Below, in pieces: positions 1-10,482 of a stretch of DNA of 64,000 nt. The notes beneath the pieces were generated by a model. That model did no database searches. It was given only the letters and a program-made list of their open reading frames with translations, and had not been told where the DNA came from. The translations under genes were made by a program, and so were the position numbers. This stretch comes from Corallochytrium limacisporum (Eukaryota; Opisthokonta), in the NCBI GenBank assembly GCA_002811645.1, contig PDIP01000149.1, positions 1-64,000 on the forward strand, read 5' to 3'. Within the stretch, counting starts at the first letter, position 1. Every line of letters begins with the position of its first letter.

Positions 1-440
1 CAAAACACCCCCCCCCGGGGGGGGGGGGGAGAGGGACCTTTTCCTCTGCCTTCCGAATCGAAATCGCCCCGCAGGGGGAAGACAGAAAGATGTCCTTCAT
101 CGGGATCATGAACCCCTGTGCACACCTTCTCCGTGGCTCCGTCTTAGCAAATCATTGGGATAGCAGAAGGTGTTCCTACTAAAACACATCTCTTCCAGTT
201 AGACTCCAAATGCTCAGTCATGTTTGTGTAGTGAGTATAGAAAGTCTGGCCGACCGGAAGGTGCCATTAGTGCCACTACAGGGTGAAGGCGATCCTTTGG
301 GACTCGGTGATGTATGTGCTACTCGTATGGATGTATTATGACTAAATATGCCAGAAATGAATGAATGTTAATGCGGCATCAGATGTGTGTTCAACGCACC
401 GAGTGCCCGATGTTTGATTTTCGAATTGTTGCCCCTGCAA
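1..440. other. spacer downstream of LRR gene
   Basis: No convincing gene is seen. The left edge holds a C-run directly followed by a G-run (about positions 8-29), a palindromic homopolymer of the kind that recurs in spacers of this window. The remainder is presumably the 3' untranslated and flanking sequence of the leftward LRR gene. Confidence 0.5.
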
Positions 441-1943
441 TTAGCTTTGAGCGCTCAAGGTGTACTCGTCAGGCATGGTGGACCGGGGAGTTATGGCAGA
501 CATGGAGGCGGACATGTTGTCCGTGTAGGCAGTGGCCTCCACATCGTCCTTTGCATTGTCGGTGGTGAAAGTATGGCTTGCCTTGCGACGCTTGTAGTAC
601 ACAGCACCAGCGACAATACCACTCACAACCACTACAGCGCCGACGACACTAACCGCAATGGCGATTGTTTCAGTGTTATCGCTGTCTCCTCCCGTGGAAG
701 TATCGGAATTCCCTCCATTGTCAGGTGAAGTCAAGGACACCTCAGTACCCACGGTCGAATCAAGAGCACCCGACTCATCCGCAGACTTCAAGGCGGCTTC
801 CACAGTGGTAGCTGCATAGAATCCCCCGGAGTTTGGATTAGCAACAGCGATGGTAACGGCAGAACCGCTATCAATGTCCTCGATTTCCAGCAATCGTACG
901 TCGGAGGGCTGAACCCCATTACCCATTGCGTCAGCAACGGCCTGCTTGAGGTTGTCCGCGTACATGGAGCTGAATTCAGTGGGACTGACAGTGACATACA
1001 CCTTCAAGGTCTGGGTGAGCGGTCCATCGCTTGTGGGGCTGACGTCGTCGGAAGTGGTTGTAGGGTTGGGGTCGGTGGAAGGATTGTCGGGCGTCGTAGA
1101 AAGCGGGGGGCGCGGGGTGAGAATATCTTCACAGCCAGCCTGATTATAGGCCTTCGTCAAATCAATCGCGTTCCCGGCCGCGTCCTGGCAAACCCCCAAA
1201 GTAGTTCTACCCACACCGTCCTGTACGGACTCTGGCGTATTTAGGAAACCTGTTGCAAAGCAGCAATCCATGGTTACCACACCGGCCGGCTGTGAGAATA
1301 TCACTGTGCTCAGATCGGGATTAGTGCCCTCGAACGCTAACTCATCGACTGACTCCAGATTGTTGTTAGAGAGGTCAAGGTATGTCAAAGAGGGCGTGTA
1401 GTTACCGAAAGTGAAATCCTCGATGTTGGTCAATTGGTTACCGTTCAATTCGATCGTGTTCAGGTTGTCGAGTCCGTTGAAAGCAGCGCTGCTGATGTCG
1501 GCGATCTCGTTGATCCAAAGCTCGAGGGTCTCCAGACTTGTCGCACCCAAGAAAACGTTATCGGGCAAACTTGTGATGCCGTTGTAGCCCAAGTTGATAC
1601 GCTTCAAGTTACTAGCATTGGTGAAGGAATCGGGGAAGATGGTTGTAATCCCACCGCGCCCGTTGTTCGTGCCAATCATTTTGAGTTCCCGCAGCAGAGG
1701 TGCCCGATTGATCATGGTACTGTCAATGAAATCGAACTGCACTCTTGGCAGTTCCAGGATAACAGTATCGGCCTCGATCTCTGGGAAGTACCTCAAGCCT
1801 TCAACGCACTTGGTAAGGACACCGCCCTCAACGCTCAGACATTGACAGGCTGAATCGTATGGGCAGGGACTTCCGTCGTCCTGGGCAGAGACGGTCGTGG
1901 CCAACAGGGCGACCAGCGTAGTTGTGAATACTCCAGCCCTCAT
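441..1943 (-). CDS. single-pass membrane protein with leucine-rich-repeat ectodomain
   Basis: Encodes 500 residues. The frame stays open upstream to a GTG at 2042, but the ATG at 1943 starts a clear signal peptide (residues 1-20, cleavage near Ala20-Gln21), so I use that start. A Cys-rich N-terminal cap (C27, C33, C35, C46) leads into about five leucine-rich repeats (roughly 85-215). A Cys-containing cap follows (C227, C228, C252, C271), then a Pro/Thr/Ser stalk (275-310). Next is a domain of about 90 residues (312-402) that looks like the ferredoxin- or SEA-like extracellular modules common in protist surface proteins. A Gly/Ser/Asp linker, one transmembrane helix (about 426-450) and a basic stop-transfer KRRK precede a 47-residue cytoplasmic tail with a YTLS sorting-like motif. 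The likely role is cell-surface recognition or adhesion; the ligand is unknown. The architecture is clear but no named orthologue is recognised. Confidence 0.88.
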   Translation of the reverse strand: MRAGVFTTTLVALLATTVSAQDDGSPCPYDSACQCLSVEGGVLTKCVEGLRYFPEIEADTVILELPRVQFDFIDSTMINRAPLLRELKMIGTNNGRGGITTIFPDSFTNASNLKRINLGYNGITSLPDNVFLGATSLETLELWINEIADISSAAFNGLDNLNTIELNGNQLTNIEDFTFGNYTPSLTYLDLSNNNLESVDELAFEGTNPDLSTVIFSQPAGVVTMDCCFATGFLNTPESVQDGVGRTTLGVCQDAAGNAIDLTKAYNQAGCEDILTPRPPLSTTPDNPSTDPNPTTTSDDVSPTSDGPLTQTLKVYVTVSPTEFSSMYADNLKQAVADAMGNGVQPSDVRLLEIEDIDSGSAVTIAVANPNSGGFYAATTVEAALKSADESGALDSTVGTEVSLTSPDNGGNSDTSTGGDSDNTETIAIAVSVVGAVVVVSGIVAGAVYYKRRKASHTFTTDNAKDDVEATAYTDNMSASMSAITPRSTMPDEYTLSAQS

Positions 1944-3375
1944 CGTGAGTCTGTGTGGTGTCGTGTTGTGGTGAGATTCAAAATGAGAACCCGTTTCGTG
2001 TATTCCCGTTATGGATACTGTCCAAAAAGAGCCCAATTGCACTACAAACCAATTGCAGCTTGTCTTCTTCTACCTGATCACTCCAACGGACCTCACGACT
2101 TCCGTTTGAGAACCCTACAATCCTATCTGTCTTCTCCTGTACATGAACTGGTTATCCAAAGCGAAACAGCGCAACACCATCGCCATGTATGCGATGCGGA
2201 CAACCACCAAAGTTCTTCCTCGATAGCCTGTTCTTCCGGTGCCTAAACGATGGGAGAGCAACGGGCATATCACAGCGCACACTAGTCCTCGTATGCGCTT
2301 TCAGTGGACAGTCCGATCCTTCCCCCCTTATCCCCCTCTTCCCGGGTTCCCTGCCCTCCCAAAGCCCCCGCCCCACATCTCTGCCGGGTTCACTATCCTT
2401 TTCCCCCCGGCCCCTGGTCCTCTCCTTCCCTGCCTTTCGTGCCTGCTTTCTATAGTGACACAATGTTAACCAAATTTTGAATCAAGAATCCGTGACCGAA
2501 AGAGCTCCCCGGGAGAAGCAAAGAGGCGGGGTACAGAAGCCAAAAAGACATACATCGCCAGGACAGACGATTTCGGACCGGTTTCACCGGTTGACCCCTA
2601 TGTGGTGAGGATAGTTTCCAAAGATGCTTGTGATTAAGTACATAATATACTATGATTAGTCAGATTGTTTTGGCAAACTTCGGCTTCTTCGACTCTGGTG
2701 AATTGGAACGTATTACTGTGAGGATGTGCTCAGAAAAGGCAATGCCGGACATCAAAAGGAAGGCTGACATGGAACAGTTCGAGTGTAAGAAGGAGATGGG
2801 CACGGTCATATATTTAGTACTGATTCACTTTTTAGTGCGAGGCAGAGAAGGCAAGAATGTGGACTGATGACCCTTGGGCAGAGCGACGAAGATCCTGCCC
2901 ACGCCCACAACGACTGTGCAGTTTGGATAGGTATCCGCACGACAACTCATAATGATCTACTGAAGATGTATATGAATTAACCACTTCCTCAAAGTTAAAT
3001 TTGGAACTAGCTCGTCCCATTCAGAGCCCTACTTGGAATTTCTGGAAATGGCACCGGATCCGCTTGACACAACTGCGCAATTTTTTTGCACTCTTCCTCA
3101 AAATGTTCTTCGTCAGCGGAATTTCTATTTGTCCACAATTTCAATATCAAAAGTACGTGATTAAAGAAAGGCGGGGACGTCGGGCCAGCTCGATTAGCGA
3201 GGTGGGGTGTTTCGTAGGGAGCGGATGGCCCACGAGGCGAATTACTTTTCCTTAATGAGGCGGGAGGGGGAAGAGGCAAAGAACTTTGAAACCACCAAGG
3301 GAAAAGCACAGATTGGTGACTGGGGAAGGGGAGAGGAGGGCAGCGTAGTGTGTTTGGTGGAAAGGGTTCTTGGGA

Positions 3376-3392
3376 GGGGGGGGGGGGGGGGG
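3376..3392. repeat. poly-G run (17)
   Basis: Uninterrupted run of 17 G on the + strand inside a G-rich block; a potential replication or sequencing obstacle. Confidence 0.9.
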
Positions 3393-4229
3393 ACAGGGAA
3401 GTAGAGGGGTTAGGCAGAAGCGTGGCCCATTCATTAAGCACTTCTATTTGGCCCGTTTGGGACTTTTAAAGAGTGTCCTGCAATTATCGGTCGAAAACTT
3501 TTCGCCGAACTAGGGCACAGAGTTTCCAGGTGCTGCTCGGTCTTGATCACCTCTCGCATCGCTGATCCGAGCAATTGGTGCGAGGTACGCGAGGAATGCA
3601 GTTACCCGAGTACCAGATGACACAACATTCTTGAAGATGTACATGCCATCAACTGATGAATGTCGTGGGTATTAAGTGCCATCACCGAGCATCGTTCGCT
3701 GGAACACAACATGCGAGCTCTCTTGCGACACCGTATTCCGAACGGATCCTATGCTCATGCCGATCCATAAATATTGGGATGCTGCTGCGTATGGTCATCT
3801 CGAGCTCAGATGTGATACCCTGCACATATACTAGTATCTGATCATCATTTCGTCAATACAGCATCTGGTCTGGGTCACGGCCATCCGCGCGGAGCCCGTG
3901 TGCCGCCTCGTTCTGTCCTGCACCACATTCTGTTCCCCGTGGCGGTGGTTGACTCCGTCTCACGACACCTGGCTTGCCTGTCCGTTCGGTTTCCACGGTA
4001 TACAGTCCACATCAACTCATAATGTGCCAAAAATGAATCCTTTATTCCCTTTGTTCGCTACTGGCCCAACAACCCCCCTCACTCACTTTCCCCGGCTGTC
4101 ACGGCGTATAAAATCAGATGGTGGTCTCCGTTGTGATATCACTCGGGTTATTTTACTTGGGTGTTCCTTTTGACCAATTGGTACGGCACGATTGGCACAC
4201 CCCCTCCCCCACCACGACGGAATTTATAA

Positions 4230-4244
4230 GGTACGTTCAGTACT
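4230..4244 (+). promoter_or_regulatory. GGTAC dyad motif copy
   Basis: GGTACGTTCAGTACT, one mismatch inside the spacer and one in the right arm of the window-wide consensus. A TTTATAAG stretch lies just upstream. No + strand gene follows within 6 kb, so its target is unclear. Confidence 0.45.
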
Positions 4245-5658
4245 GGTTTGGGGGCGCAGCGCGGGAAAAATAGTGCAAGAAATGCAAAACTCTTCGCGCA
4301 TTCTTGTGAATGAATGGGGTCTGTGCGAGGCACTGGGCCCTAGTATCAACATCGCTTATCCCTAATACTTATATTTAGTATTCAATTAGGTAACCCTCTG
4401 ATATGCACGACCTATAGCTATCGTTTCCCACTTCCTTGGTGTTGGGCGTTGAGAATGAAGAATGCCTGCCGACCTCCATACCCGATTTGGTCATATAGAA
4501 GAAAGAAGGGTGACATGAAAATCAGTCTCTTTAGGATTACATTCAGACTATATTTCTAATGTTTCATGTATACTATATTTATTTGATTGTTGATTGTTTA
4601 TATTTTTTATGAAAGATTTGAAACCCATTCAACCCCAAACAAGCTTTGGGCGATCCGAAGACCGTTTGCGGTACCTTTAAAGAGCCAAAGGAGGACACCT
4701 TCCAGGTGCTAGTACACATGTTCCCTACTTTATATATGTAAGTGTGTAGGTGAGTTGCGAGGATGTACGTAATTAATTGCCGTCGCAAAGAAAAAAAGAA
4801 AAGGGAGAAAGGGGCAAAGAGAGGCAAATTGGGCAGCGCACACAGACATACCACGTCCAAACACCGCTCGCTTGGTATACCTGACCGCACACGCGCCCAC
4901 ACTTTTGCCGAAGAGAGCAAATTGCCAGAACTCTTTCATGCAACAGTCTCAACAGTAGAAAACGAAAGGGGGGGGGGGAAACGACCGGTTCTTCAACCCG
5001 TCGAAACCTGAGAGAGTAAAGAGCGGGGCCTTTCGACCAAGAGAAGGGTAGGTGGTCCCATTTCCGAAGATGCCCAGGCGACCAAAGCGGAAACGGAGGA
5101 GTCAAAGAAAGGCATCCCCCTATCCATCTAAGGCATACATTTTGTATTGATGATATGTACTTACCTAGTAATGGCGTTGCTGATGCAACTCTCGAAATGT
5201 ATGTGGTGGTAGCGGTAATGGGTAGCGAGTTTCTTACAATTCGGTGGTAGTTTTCGTTATTTTCTGCCGTAATTTCGCTATCCCGCCGAGTCTCCCGAGT
5301 GACACCGCGATCAACCCGGCCGGGAGAAAGGGGGGGGGAGAGAAGGGGAGAGAACACAGGCAGGATTTGGTGCGACAGTTCGACCAGGAAGACTTGGCTC
5401 ACAATTATTGCGAGTTTTTAGTGCAGAAAAAAAAGAAAAAAGAAAAATGAAGCAAAAAAAAGAAAAAGGGTGGTCTGCTGTCACCTTCTACCTACCGCCA
5501 TTAAAACAGACTCCGGATCCTTGGACACAAAAAAAAATAATGGGCTCAGAAGGCCCCCGCGCCGTATATTGCTACGCACAGTGTGTGATGTCCGACACAC
5601 GACCTTTTCAAAAAAAAAAAAAAAGAAATGGGTGTCCCTCCACCGGCACGAGAACCCC

Positions 5659-5660
<2 letters not shown>

Positions 5661-5739
<79 letters not shown>
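5661..5739. repeat. (TG)n microsatellite
   Basis: About 39 uninterrupted TG dinucleotides. It generates long Val-Cys or Thr-His pseudo-ORFs in several frames, which are not genes. Such tracts can adopt Z-DNA and are usually length-polymorphic. Confidence 0.97.
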
Positions 5740-5741
<2 letters not shown>

Positions 5742-6297
5742 CTTTGGTAGCCGATCGCCCAAACCACGCAAAACGTCCGCGGTGGTTCTTGCGTTTTTGT
5801 ATTTTTTTTTTCCCGTGGTGGGCGGGGAAAGCGTGTGTTCTCCGACGAACCCGAACACTCGAACGGGCCCGCAGAGCGCCCAAAAGAGCACCGTTGTGCG
5901 CCATATAAAGTCAAAGACCTGCGGAACGGAAAGTACGCTATTCCCTCAACACAACACAACCCCCAAACCCCCCTGCCCGCTGTCAATGGGGACCCCGGAG
6001 ACTGGGGGAGGGTCGGGAGTGCTTGCGTGAGTTGAGTGCAAAGCATCCAAAGTCTACGAGCACGGTGCTTCGAGAGGATGTGAGACACATCAACATGCAT
6101 CCTTCCCATCAGTGTGTATCGGCCCTAAATAAACTACATCGTTGCAACCAATACGCACACGCATCGTTGTCAGTACTACGTTGGTAATTGGTAGTGAAGC
6201 CGGTATGTGCGTACGGACGTGCGGAGGTGGTAGTGGTACAGGTATGGGTCTATTGTGTAGGTTGTGTGGAATAGCCACGTTCATCGCACTTAATTCC

Positions 6298-8877
6298 CTA
6301 CCCGAGCAATGATCGCACCGTGTCAAAGGAGAGATCGAAGGTCGCCTTAGACTTGTTGATTCGACGAGTGTCCTGTGAGATGACGATGCCGTGCTGCAGT
6401 AGGGACTTGGATTCGCGCCGTTTGCGTTCGCTGATTTCCTTAACTCGGTTCTCGATTGATTCGGCTACGAGCAGATGGTGGACTGTAACCCATTCGCGCT
6501 GGTTTCCCTGACGAAGCACACGAGCAATGGCCTGGTCCTCTACGGACGGGGTGAACCACGGATCTAGGAGGATGACTGTGTCACCGTTGTGCAGGTTGAT
6601 GCCTTCCCCTGCTGCTTTGTAATTGACCAAAATGACTTTGATGCACCCCTCTGAACTCTCATCTGAGTCTTCTTGCTGGTCATTGAACCATTTTATATGC
6701 CGCTGGCGGTCTGTGCCATTCGTGCTGCCGTCGATGCGACGGATTTGCACAAATTTGCGGTATCCGGACGCTTCTTTGACACACACGTCTGCCTTGTCCA
6801 GGCCGCCATTCCACTGGCTGAAGATGACGACCCTCGGGAGGCTACTACCCGTGGTCTGCTCTCTTTTTAGCACTGGGTCGGAGTCACCATTTTCAGGCAT
6901 TTCTCGCTTTCGAGACCACATGCCATTATTGCGGTCCGCTGGATACACGGTAAAGATGTTCCGGAGAACCTCAACCAATCGCTCCAGCTTGGAGGATGAG
7001 CCAGTGACAACGGGGCGCTTCGATGACAACGCTGAATCGCGGGCCTTGTCTGCAATCCAAGCCTTAAGCTTTGGGGGCAGGGCTCGCAGAACGTGCTCTT
7101 TGCGCAGGACGCGGCCAGAAAGGTTGCCATCTCCGTTATTTTCAAACATAGTCTCCTCGTCCTCTTCTGTGGTAAGAAGTAGATCGGCAGCCACGCAGAT
7201 GCGGCGCATCAGCAGTACACCACCGTGAACTGACACAAAGTCCAGGGTCTGGTTGCTTTCTTCGATGGAGAGTACATAGTCCTTGACAATATCACGAATC
7301 AGGTTGTAGACTGCTTCCTCTCTGGGGTCACACTGGCCAAGCTTGATGTGATGGTATTCATCGTGCCGCTTGGGGATGGTTTCTTTCAGCCATTGGTCAT
7401 TTGTCCGCCTCAGCAGCAGGCTGTTCATCCACATTTCTATGAGACCTGAATCCCGTGGGGACATGGCATTGCAGTTATACTTCGGCAGCTTGGACATGTC
7501 CTCATAATCCCTCCACTCCACCAGCGCATCATTACGTGTAAAAATGCGGTTCCACCGGGCCTTTACCCCAAAGCGTTCTTCGTAGAGCGCCTTATCACGC
7601 AAACCCAAGAAGTCTACCATCTGAGAGTATAGATCTCGGGGGGAATTGCGGTACGGTGATCCGCTTAGGATCCATTTGTGTTGGCCACGTAGAGACGCCA
7701 GCGCCTTCAATGTGCCCGAATTGTGATTTGCAATGTGGTGGCCCTCGTCGCACACCACACGGTGCCAGTGGATGTCTTGGAACTGCTTGACTTTGTTTCT
7801 GAGCGTATCGTAAGTTGTCAGGACCAGGAGTATTGATGAATCATATTCGGAACCTCCTTCCTTCCCCTCAGGGTCCTCGTCATCATGATCATCACCGGTG
7901 TCAGAAGGCAAAATCGACCAAGTGCCCGTTCCTGAAGATGCATGGGCAATGTGCATCTGCATTTTTCCGCCATCCTTCAGCAGAAAGACATCGTCAGTCT
8001 CAGAGGTCGACACATTCTTGTCGGCAAGGAACTTGTGCGCCTCAGCTCGCCACTGGTGCAGCACAGAAAGTTTGCAGACTATGAGATTCGCCCTAGTCCC
8101 GGAACACGACCGATGAGCCAGGATTAGCATTAGTGCCTGCAATGTCTTGCCGAGACCCATCTCGTCAGCCAGGATTCCACCACTGACTCCGAAGTACATC
8201 AGTTGTTCCCTCATCCACATCCATTCAATGCCATCTAATTGGTGCCGCTTCAGTCGGAACGGATCCTCAAGATACCTCCGTTCGAGGTTCTGCAGGCGCA
8301 GGTGGCTGAGCAGGTGGGACTCAACATCACCCACAAGCCCCTGCTCTTCGGGCAACAAGAACTGAGCTGGTCTTAACTCCTGCCAATGTTGCATCCACAG
8401 CTTGGACATGTAGTCCACGAAGCATACTCGAGTCAGACTGTTGTCCCAGGATGGATATAAAGCTGATCCAACACTCGTCTCGTTGTACGCACGACGCGCG
8501 AGAGTGCCGTGGCTGATATAGACGGTCTCATTGGGCGCACAGTTGAGGAGAGTTCCAGCGCTTTGCAGTTCCTTCGCAATCCGTTTTTCATCTGACTGGT
8601 ACCAATGGTTGAGTAAGGTTGCAAGTTGGAAATGGTCATAGTACATCTCATACTCAATCGTAGGCATACAAGGGACCCCAGGATTCTTGTTGTCCGCTGA
8701 CTTCACGTTGCTATCATGTTTCTGCGGAGCGGCACAGACGTGCACATCGATCACGACACTGCTCTTGCCATTTGTCGGACTAAATTCCAACCCTTTGTAA
8801 CGCTGAGGCGTGCATTCTACATTGATCTTTGTCCCGAAGCATAGCGAGGACAGGAGATCGCTGTCTACGACCAGCAT
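6298..8877 (-). CDS. SNF2-family DNA-dependent ATPase (Rad5/Rad16/TTF2-like group)
   Basis: 859 residues from the first ATG (8877). Superfamily-2 motifs are in order: a Q-motif-like KRHQLDGIEWM (about 210-220), Walker A DEMGLGKT (238-245), Walker B as DEGH (377-380, the variant typical of the Rad5/16 branch), motif III SGSP (405-408), a C-terminal helicase half starting near RVVIFSQW (682-689), motif V AAGEGINL (755-762) and motif VI QAIARVLRQGNQ (782-793). It should translocate on duplex DNA to remodel chromatin or displace protein complexes. No RING finger is seen between the lobes, unlike Rad5 or HLTF, so ubiquitin-ligase activity is not supported. The frame stays open upstream of the ATG to 8952 with protein-like sequence including a CTFC pair. 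The true N terminus may therefore come from spliced upstream exons. Confidence 0.88.
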   Translation of the reverse strand: MLVVDSDLLSSLCFGTKINVECTPQRYKGLEFSPTNGKSSVVIDVHVCAAPQKHDSNVKSADNKNPGVPCMPTIEYEMYYDHFQLATLLNHWYQSDEKRIAKELQSAGTLLNCAPNETVYISHGTLARRAYNETSVGSALYPSWDNSLTRVCFVDYMSKLWMQHWQELRPAQFLLPEEQGLVGDVESHLLSHLRLQNLERRYLEDPFRLKRHQLDGIEWMWMREQLMYFGVSGGILADEMGLGKTLQALMLILAHRSCSGTRANLIVCKLSVLHQWRAEAHKFLADKNVSTSETDDVFLLKDGGKMQMHIAHASSGTGTWSILPSDTGDDHDDEDPEGKEGGSEYDSSILLVLTTYDTLRNKVKQFQDIHWHRVVCDEGHHIANHNSGTLKALASLRGQHKWILSGSPYRNSPRDLYSQMVDFLGLRDKALYEERFGVKARWNRIFTRNDALVEWRDYEDMSKLPKYNCNAMSPRDSGLIEMWMNSLLLRRTNDQWLKETIPKRHDEYHHIKLGQCDPREEAVYNLIRDIVKDYVLSIEESNQTLDFVSVHGGVLLMRRICVAADLLLTTEEDEETMFENNGDGNLSGRVLRKEHVLRALPPKLKAWIADKARDSALSSKRPVVTGSSSKLERLVEVLRNIFTVYPADRNNGMWSRKREMPENGDSDPVLKREQTTGSSLPRVVIFSQWNGGLDKADVCVKEASGYRKFVQIRRIDGSTNGTDRQRHIKWFNDQQEDSDESSEGCIKVILVNYKAAGEGINLHNGDTVILLDPWFTPSVEDQAIARVLRQGNQREWVTVHHLLVAESIENRVKEISERKRRESKSLLQHGIVISQDTRRINKSKATFDLSFDTVRSLLG

Positions 8878-8995
8878 TTCATGAATCCAAGTGATCGCCT
8901 GGTTAGCATTCTTCCCATTGCAGAAAGTACAGGACGACACACTGATCTTCAAATTAACTCTCTAGTATTGCATGGTTGAGAGAACGGCGCGGGCA

Positions 8996-9535
8996 CTAGT
9001 TCATACAGAGGATTAAATAGTGGACAGCGTCAAAGACAGCCACTTGCGGAGTATCTCCTTGCGCTACATGAGACAAAGCCGGGCATTGGAATCGTGTGAT
9101 GGTATTCTCCCTGGCCTCTGGGATTGGCCACCGAAGTTGATCAATACAATCAATGGATTTACGAATCCATTGTCCGATGGAGTGTGCACACAGTATGAAC
9201 TGTTTTGTATTGATCAATCCAAACTGCATATCTACGCAGGAATTCTGCCCCAAACGTTGTACAAACACACACAACGAAATCAGCCCTACCTTTCGAATAT
9301 GTTCTTCTATAGTGAATGGCTCAAAGTTTCCGATGATTGTATTTTGATTCCCACACTCAGGTGGGTCCAAGCCCTGCATCTCTTCACACAATGGTGTCGA
9401 ATGACATAAGAGTGGAACCGCCACTCCCCGCCTGTGCATACAATGACAAATGTGTACGCTCCATTTTGCGGTGGTTACGCATCGCGGAGAGGCTGAACCC
9501 GAACCCGCAATAGTGCTGCCCTGCGCCATTTGCAT
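8996..9535 (-). CDS. possible 5' exon(s) of the SNF2 gene or separate small ORF
   Basis: This 179-codon ORF starts with ATG at 9535 and ends 44 bases before the SNF2 reading frame opens, on the same strand. The N-terminal part is rich in Cys and His (for example HICHC, CHSTPLCEEM), which could be a zinc-binding module. Inside it, 9289-9224 reads as a GT...AG segment (AAAG/GTAGGG ... ATGCAG/TTTGG) of 66 bases, in frame. Between this ORF and SNF2, GT donors (for example just after the CGCAA near 9045) and AG acceptors (TTTGAAG and GATCAG near 8940) could join the two. I infer a spliced N-terminal extension, but chance is possible; no family is recognised. Confidence 0.3.
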   Translation of the reverse strand: MQMAQGSTIAGSGSASPRCVTTAKWSVHICHCMHRRGVAVPLLCHSTPLCEEMQGLDPPECGNQNTIIGNFEPFTIEEHIRKVGLISLCVFVQRLGQNSCVDMQFGLINTKQFILCAHSIGQWIRKSIDCIDQLRWPIPEARENTITRFQCPALSHVAQGDTPQVAVFDAVHYLILCMN

Positions 9536-9616
9536 TTTAATTTGTCAAACATTTTATTAACTTTAAAAATGTCCGTATATTTTATACACGTCCGCACCTG
9601 AAGCTTTCCACCGGCC

Positions 9617-9631
9617 GGTACATTCACTACC
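9617..9631 (+). promoter_or_regulatory. GGTAC dyad motif copy
   Basis: GGTACATTCACTACC, an exact consensus match, followed by GAATGG, which is shared with the second + copy at 9868. It lies in the divergent SNF2/carrier spacer. Confidence 0.55.
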
Positions 9632-9691
9632 GAATGGCCGTCCCTGCGAAGTTTGCTCCAATGCAGAGACCCAGTGCCGGGCAAGAACTTC

Positions 9692-9706
9692 GATAATGAA
9701 TGTACT
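9692..9706 (-). promoter_or_regulatory. GGTAC dyad motif copy (minus)
   Basis: Reads AGTACATTCATTATC on the minus strand, 157 bases upstream of the ATG at 9535 and in the same orientation as the SNF2 locus. Confidence 0.45.
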
Positions 9707-9867
9707 GAGTTTCCCACCGAGCTCCAGACCGATGCCCGACCATTCCGGACCGCGAGAGGAATCGCACGGAGAGAATTCGGGGGGGGGGGTGCCCAAGCCG
9801 CCCCTTCCCGTTTTCTCCAATCTTGCGAACACACCCAACCGGTAAACCCTTTGATTCCAAAGTAATC

Positions 9868-9882
9868 CATACATTTATTACG
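9868..9882 (+). promoter_or_regulatory. GGTAC dyad motif copy (diverged)
   Basis: CATACATTTATTACG followed by AATGG. Almost the same 15-mer recurs at 44866, which suggests a sub-type rather than random decay. Confidence 0.4.
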
Positions 9883-10482
9883 AATGGTGCCGGTTGTCCC
9901 AGCGATGGGGACGTGTGCAGCCGTGCACGGTCCAGAGCCAAGAGATCACGGTTTCTTCAAAATTTCACCGGCAGTAGCCTTTGTACCCACGCGCAATCGG
10001 TGGCTGAGCCCAGAGTTTGTGGGTGCTGACACAACTGACCCGGGCAACTGGGCGGCCGGGGAGGGCGGTGGTTTTGTGGGGCCTTGTGAGTCACTAACGG
10101 GCTCGTTCCGCAGAGTGGCTCCGTCTTTCGTTTTTCGACTGCAGACTGTGTGCAATGGACAATTGTATTGAAGCAGTGATGTTGTAATTTCTTCACCGCA
10201 CTGATAAGCAATCGTCGTGGTCATCACGGTTCACCATTGAGGAATCTGTAACTGCGGGTCACCTGCCCGTGGAGCCGAGGTGAGTTCACGGCAATGGGCC
10301 GGCTATTTGGGACGTGTGCACGGTGGACCAGTGATATTTTGTGCACCCTAACGAGTTCCAGTGTCTACAATGACCTTATAATTAAAGAATTTCGGTATGC
10401 ATATTTGAATGGTATGAGACTAGTTACAGCTTCGGGAACACTTGAGTGAAATTGAGTATAAGGTCAAGCGTGGAACAACTTA

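Larger units (their letters stand above)
1944..6297. other. long low-complexity spacer
   Basis: No ORF here has convincing protein character. The stretch contains purine- or pyrimidine-rich blocks, G-runs (3376-3392 is 17 G; 4968-4978 is 11 G), poly-A/purine tracts near 5430-5470 and a long TG repeat. A copy of the 15-bp GGTAC dyad lies at 4230. The first few hundred bases are presumably the promoter and 5' UTR of the leftward LRR gene. Confidence 0.5.
9536..10482. promoter_or_regulatory. divergent promoter region (SNF2 / SLC25A39-40)
   Basis: Spacer between the leftward SNF2 locus and the rightward carrier gene. It holds three copies of the 15-bp dyad (9617 and 9868 in + orientation, 9692 in - orientation) and an 11-G run (9779-9789). 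The cluster orientation matches divergent transcription, but no start site can be proven. No further gene is seen. Confidence 0.45.

Noticed and set aside
5155-5175. GTACTTACCTAG, like the 5' end of U1 snRNA
   Set aside because: Similarity stops after ten bases and no Sm site or stem-loops follow.
5408-6109. ORFs of 98-187 codons across the TG repeat
   Set aside because: They exist only because (TG)n is stop-free in all frames; the products are Cys-Val or His-Thr repeats.
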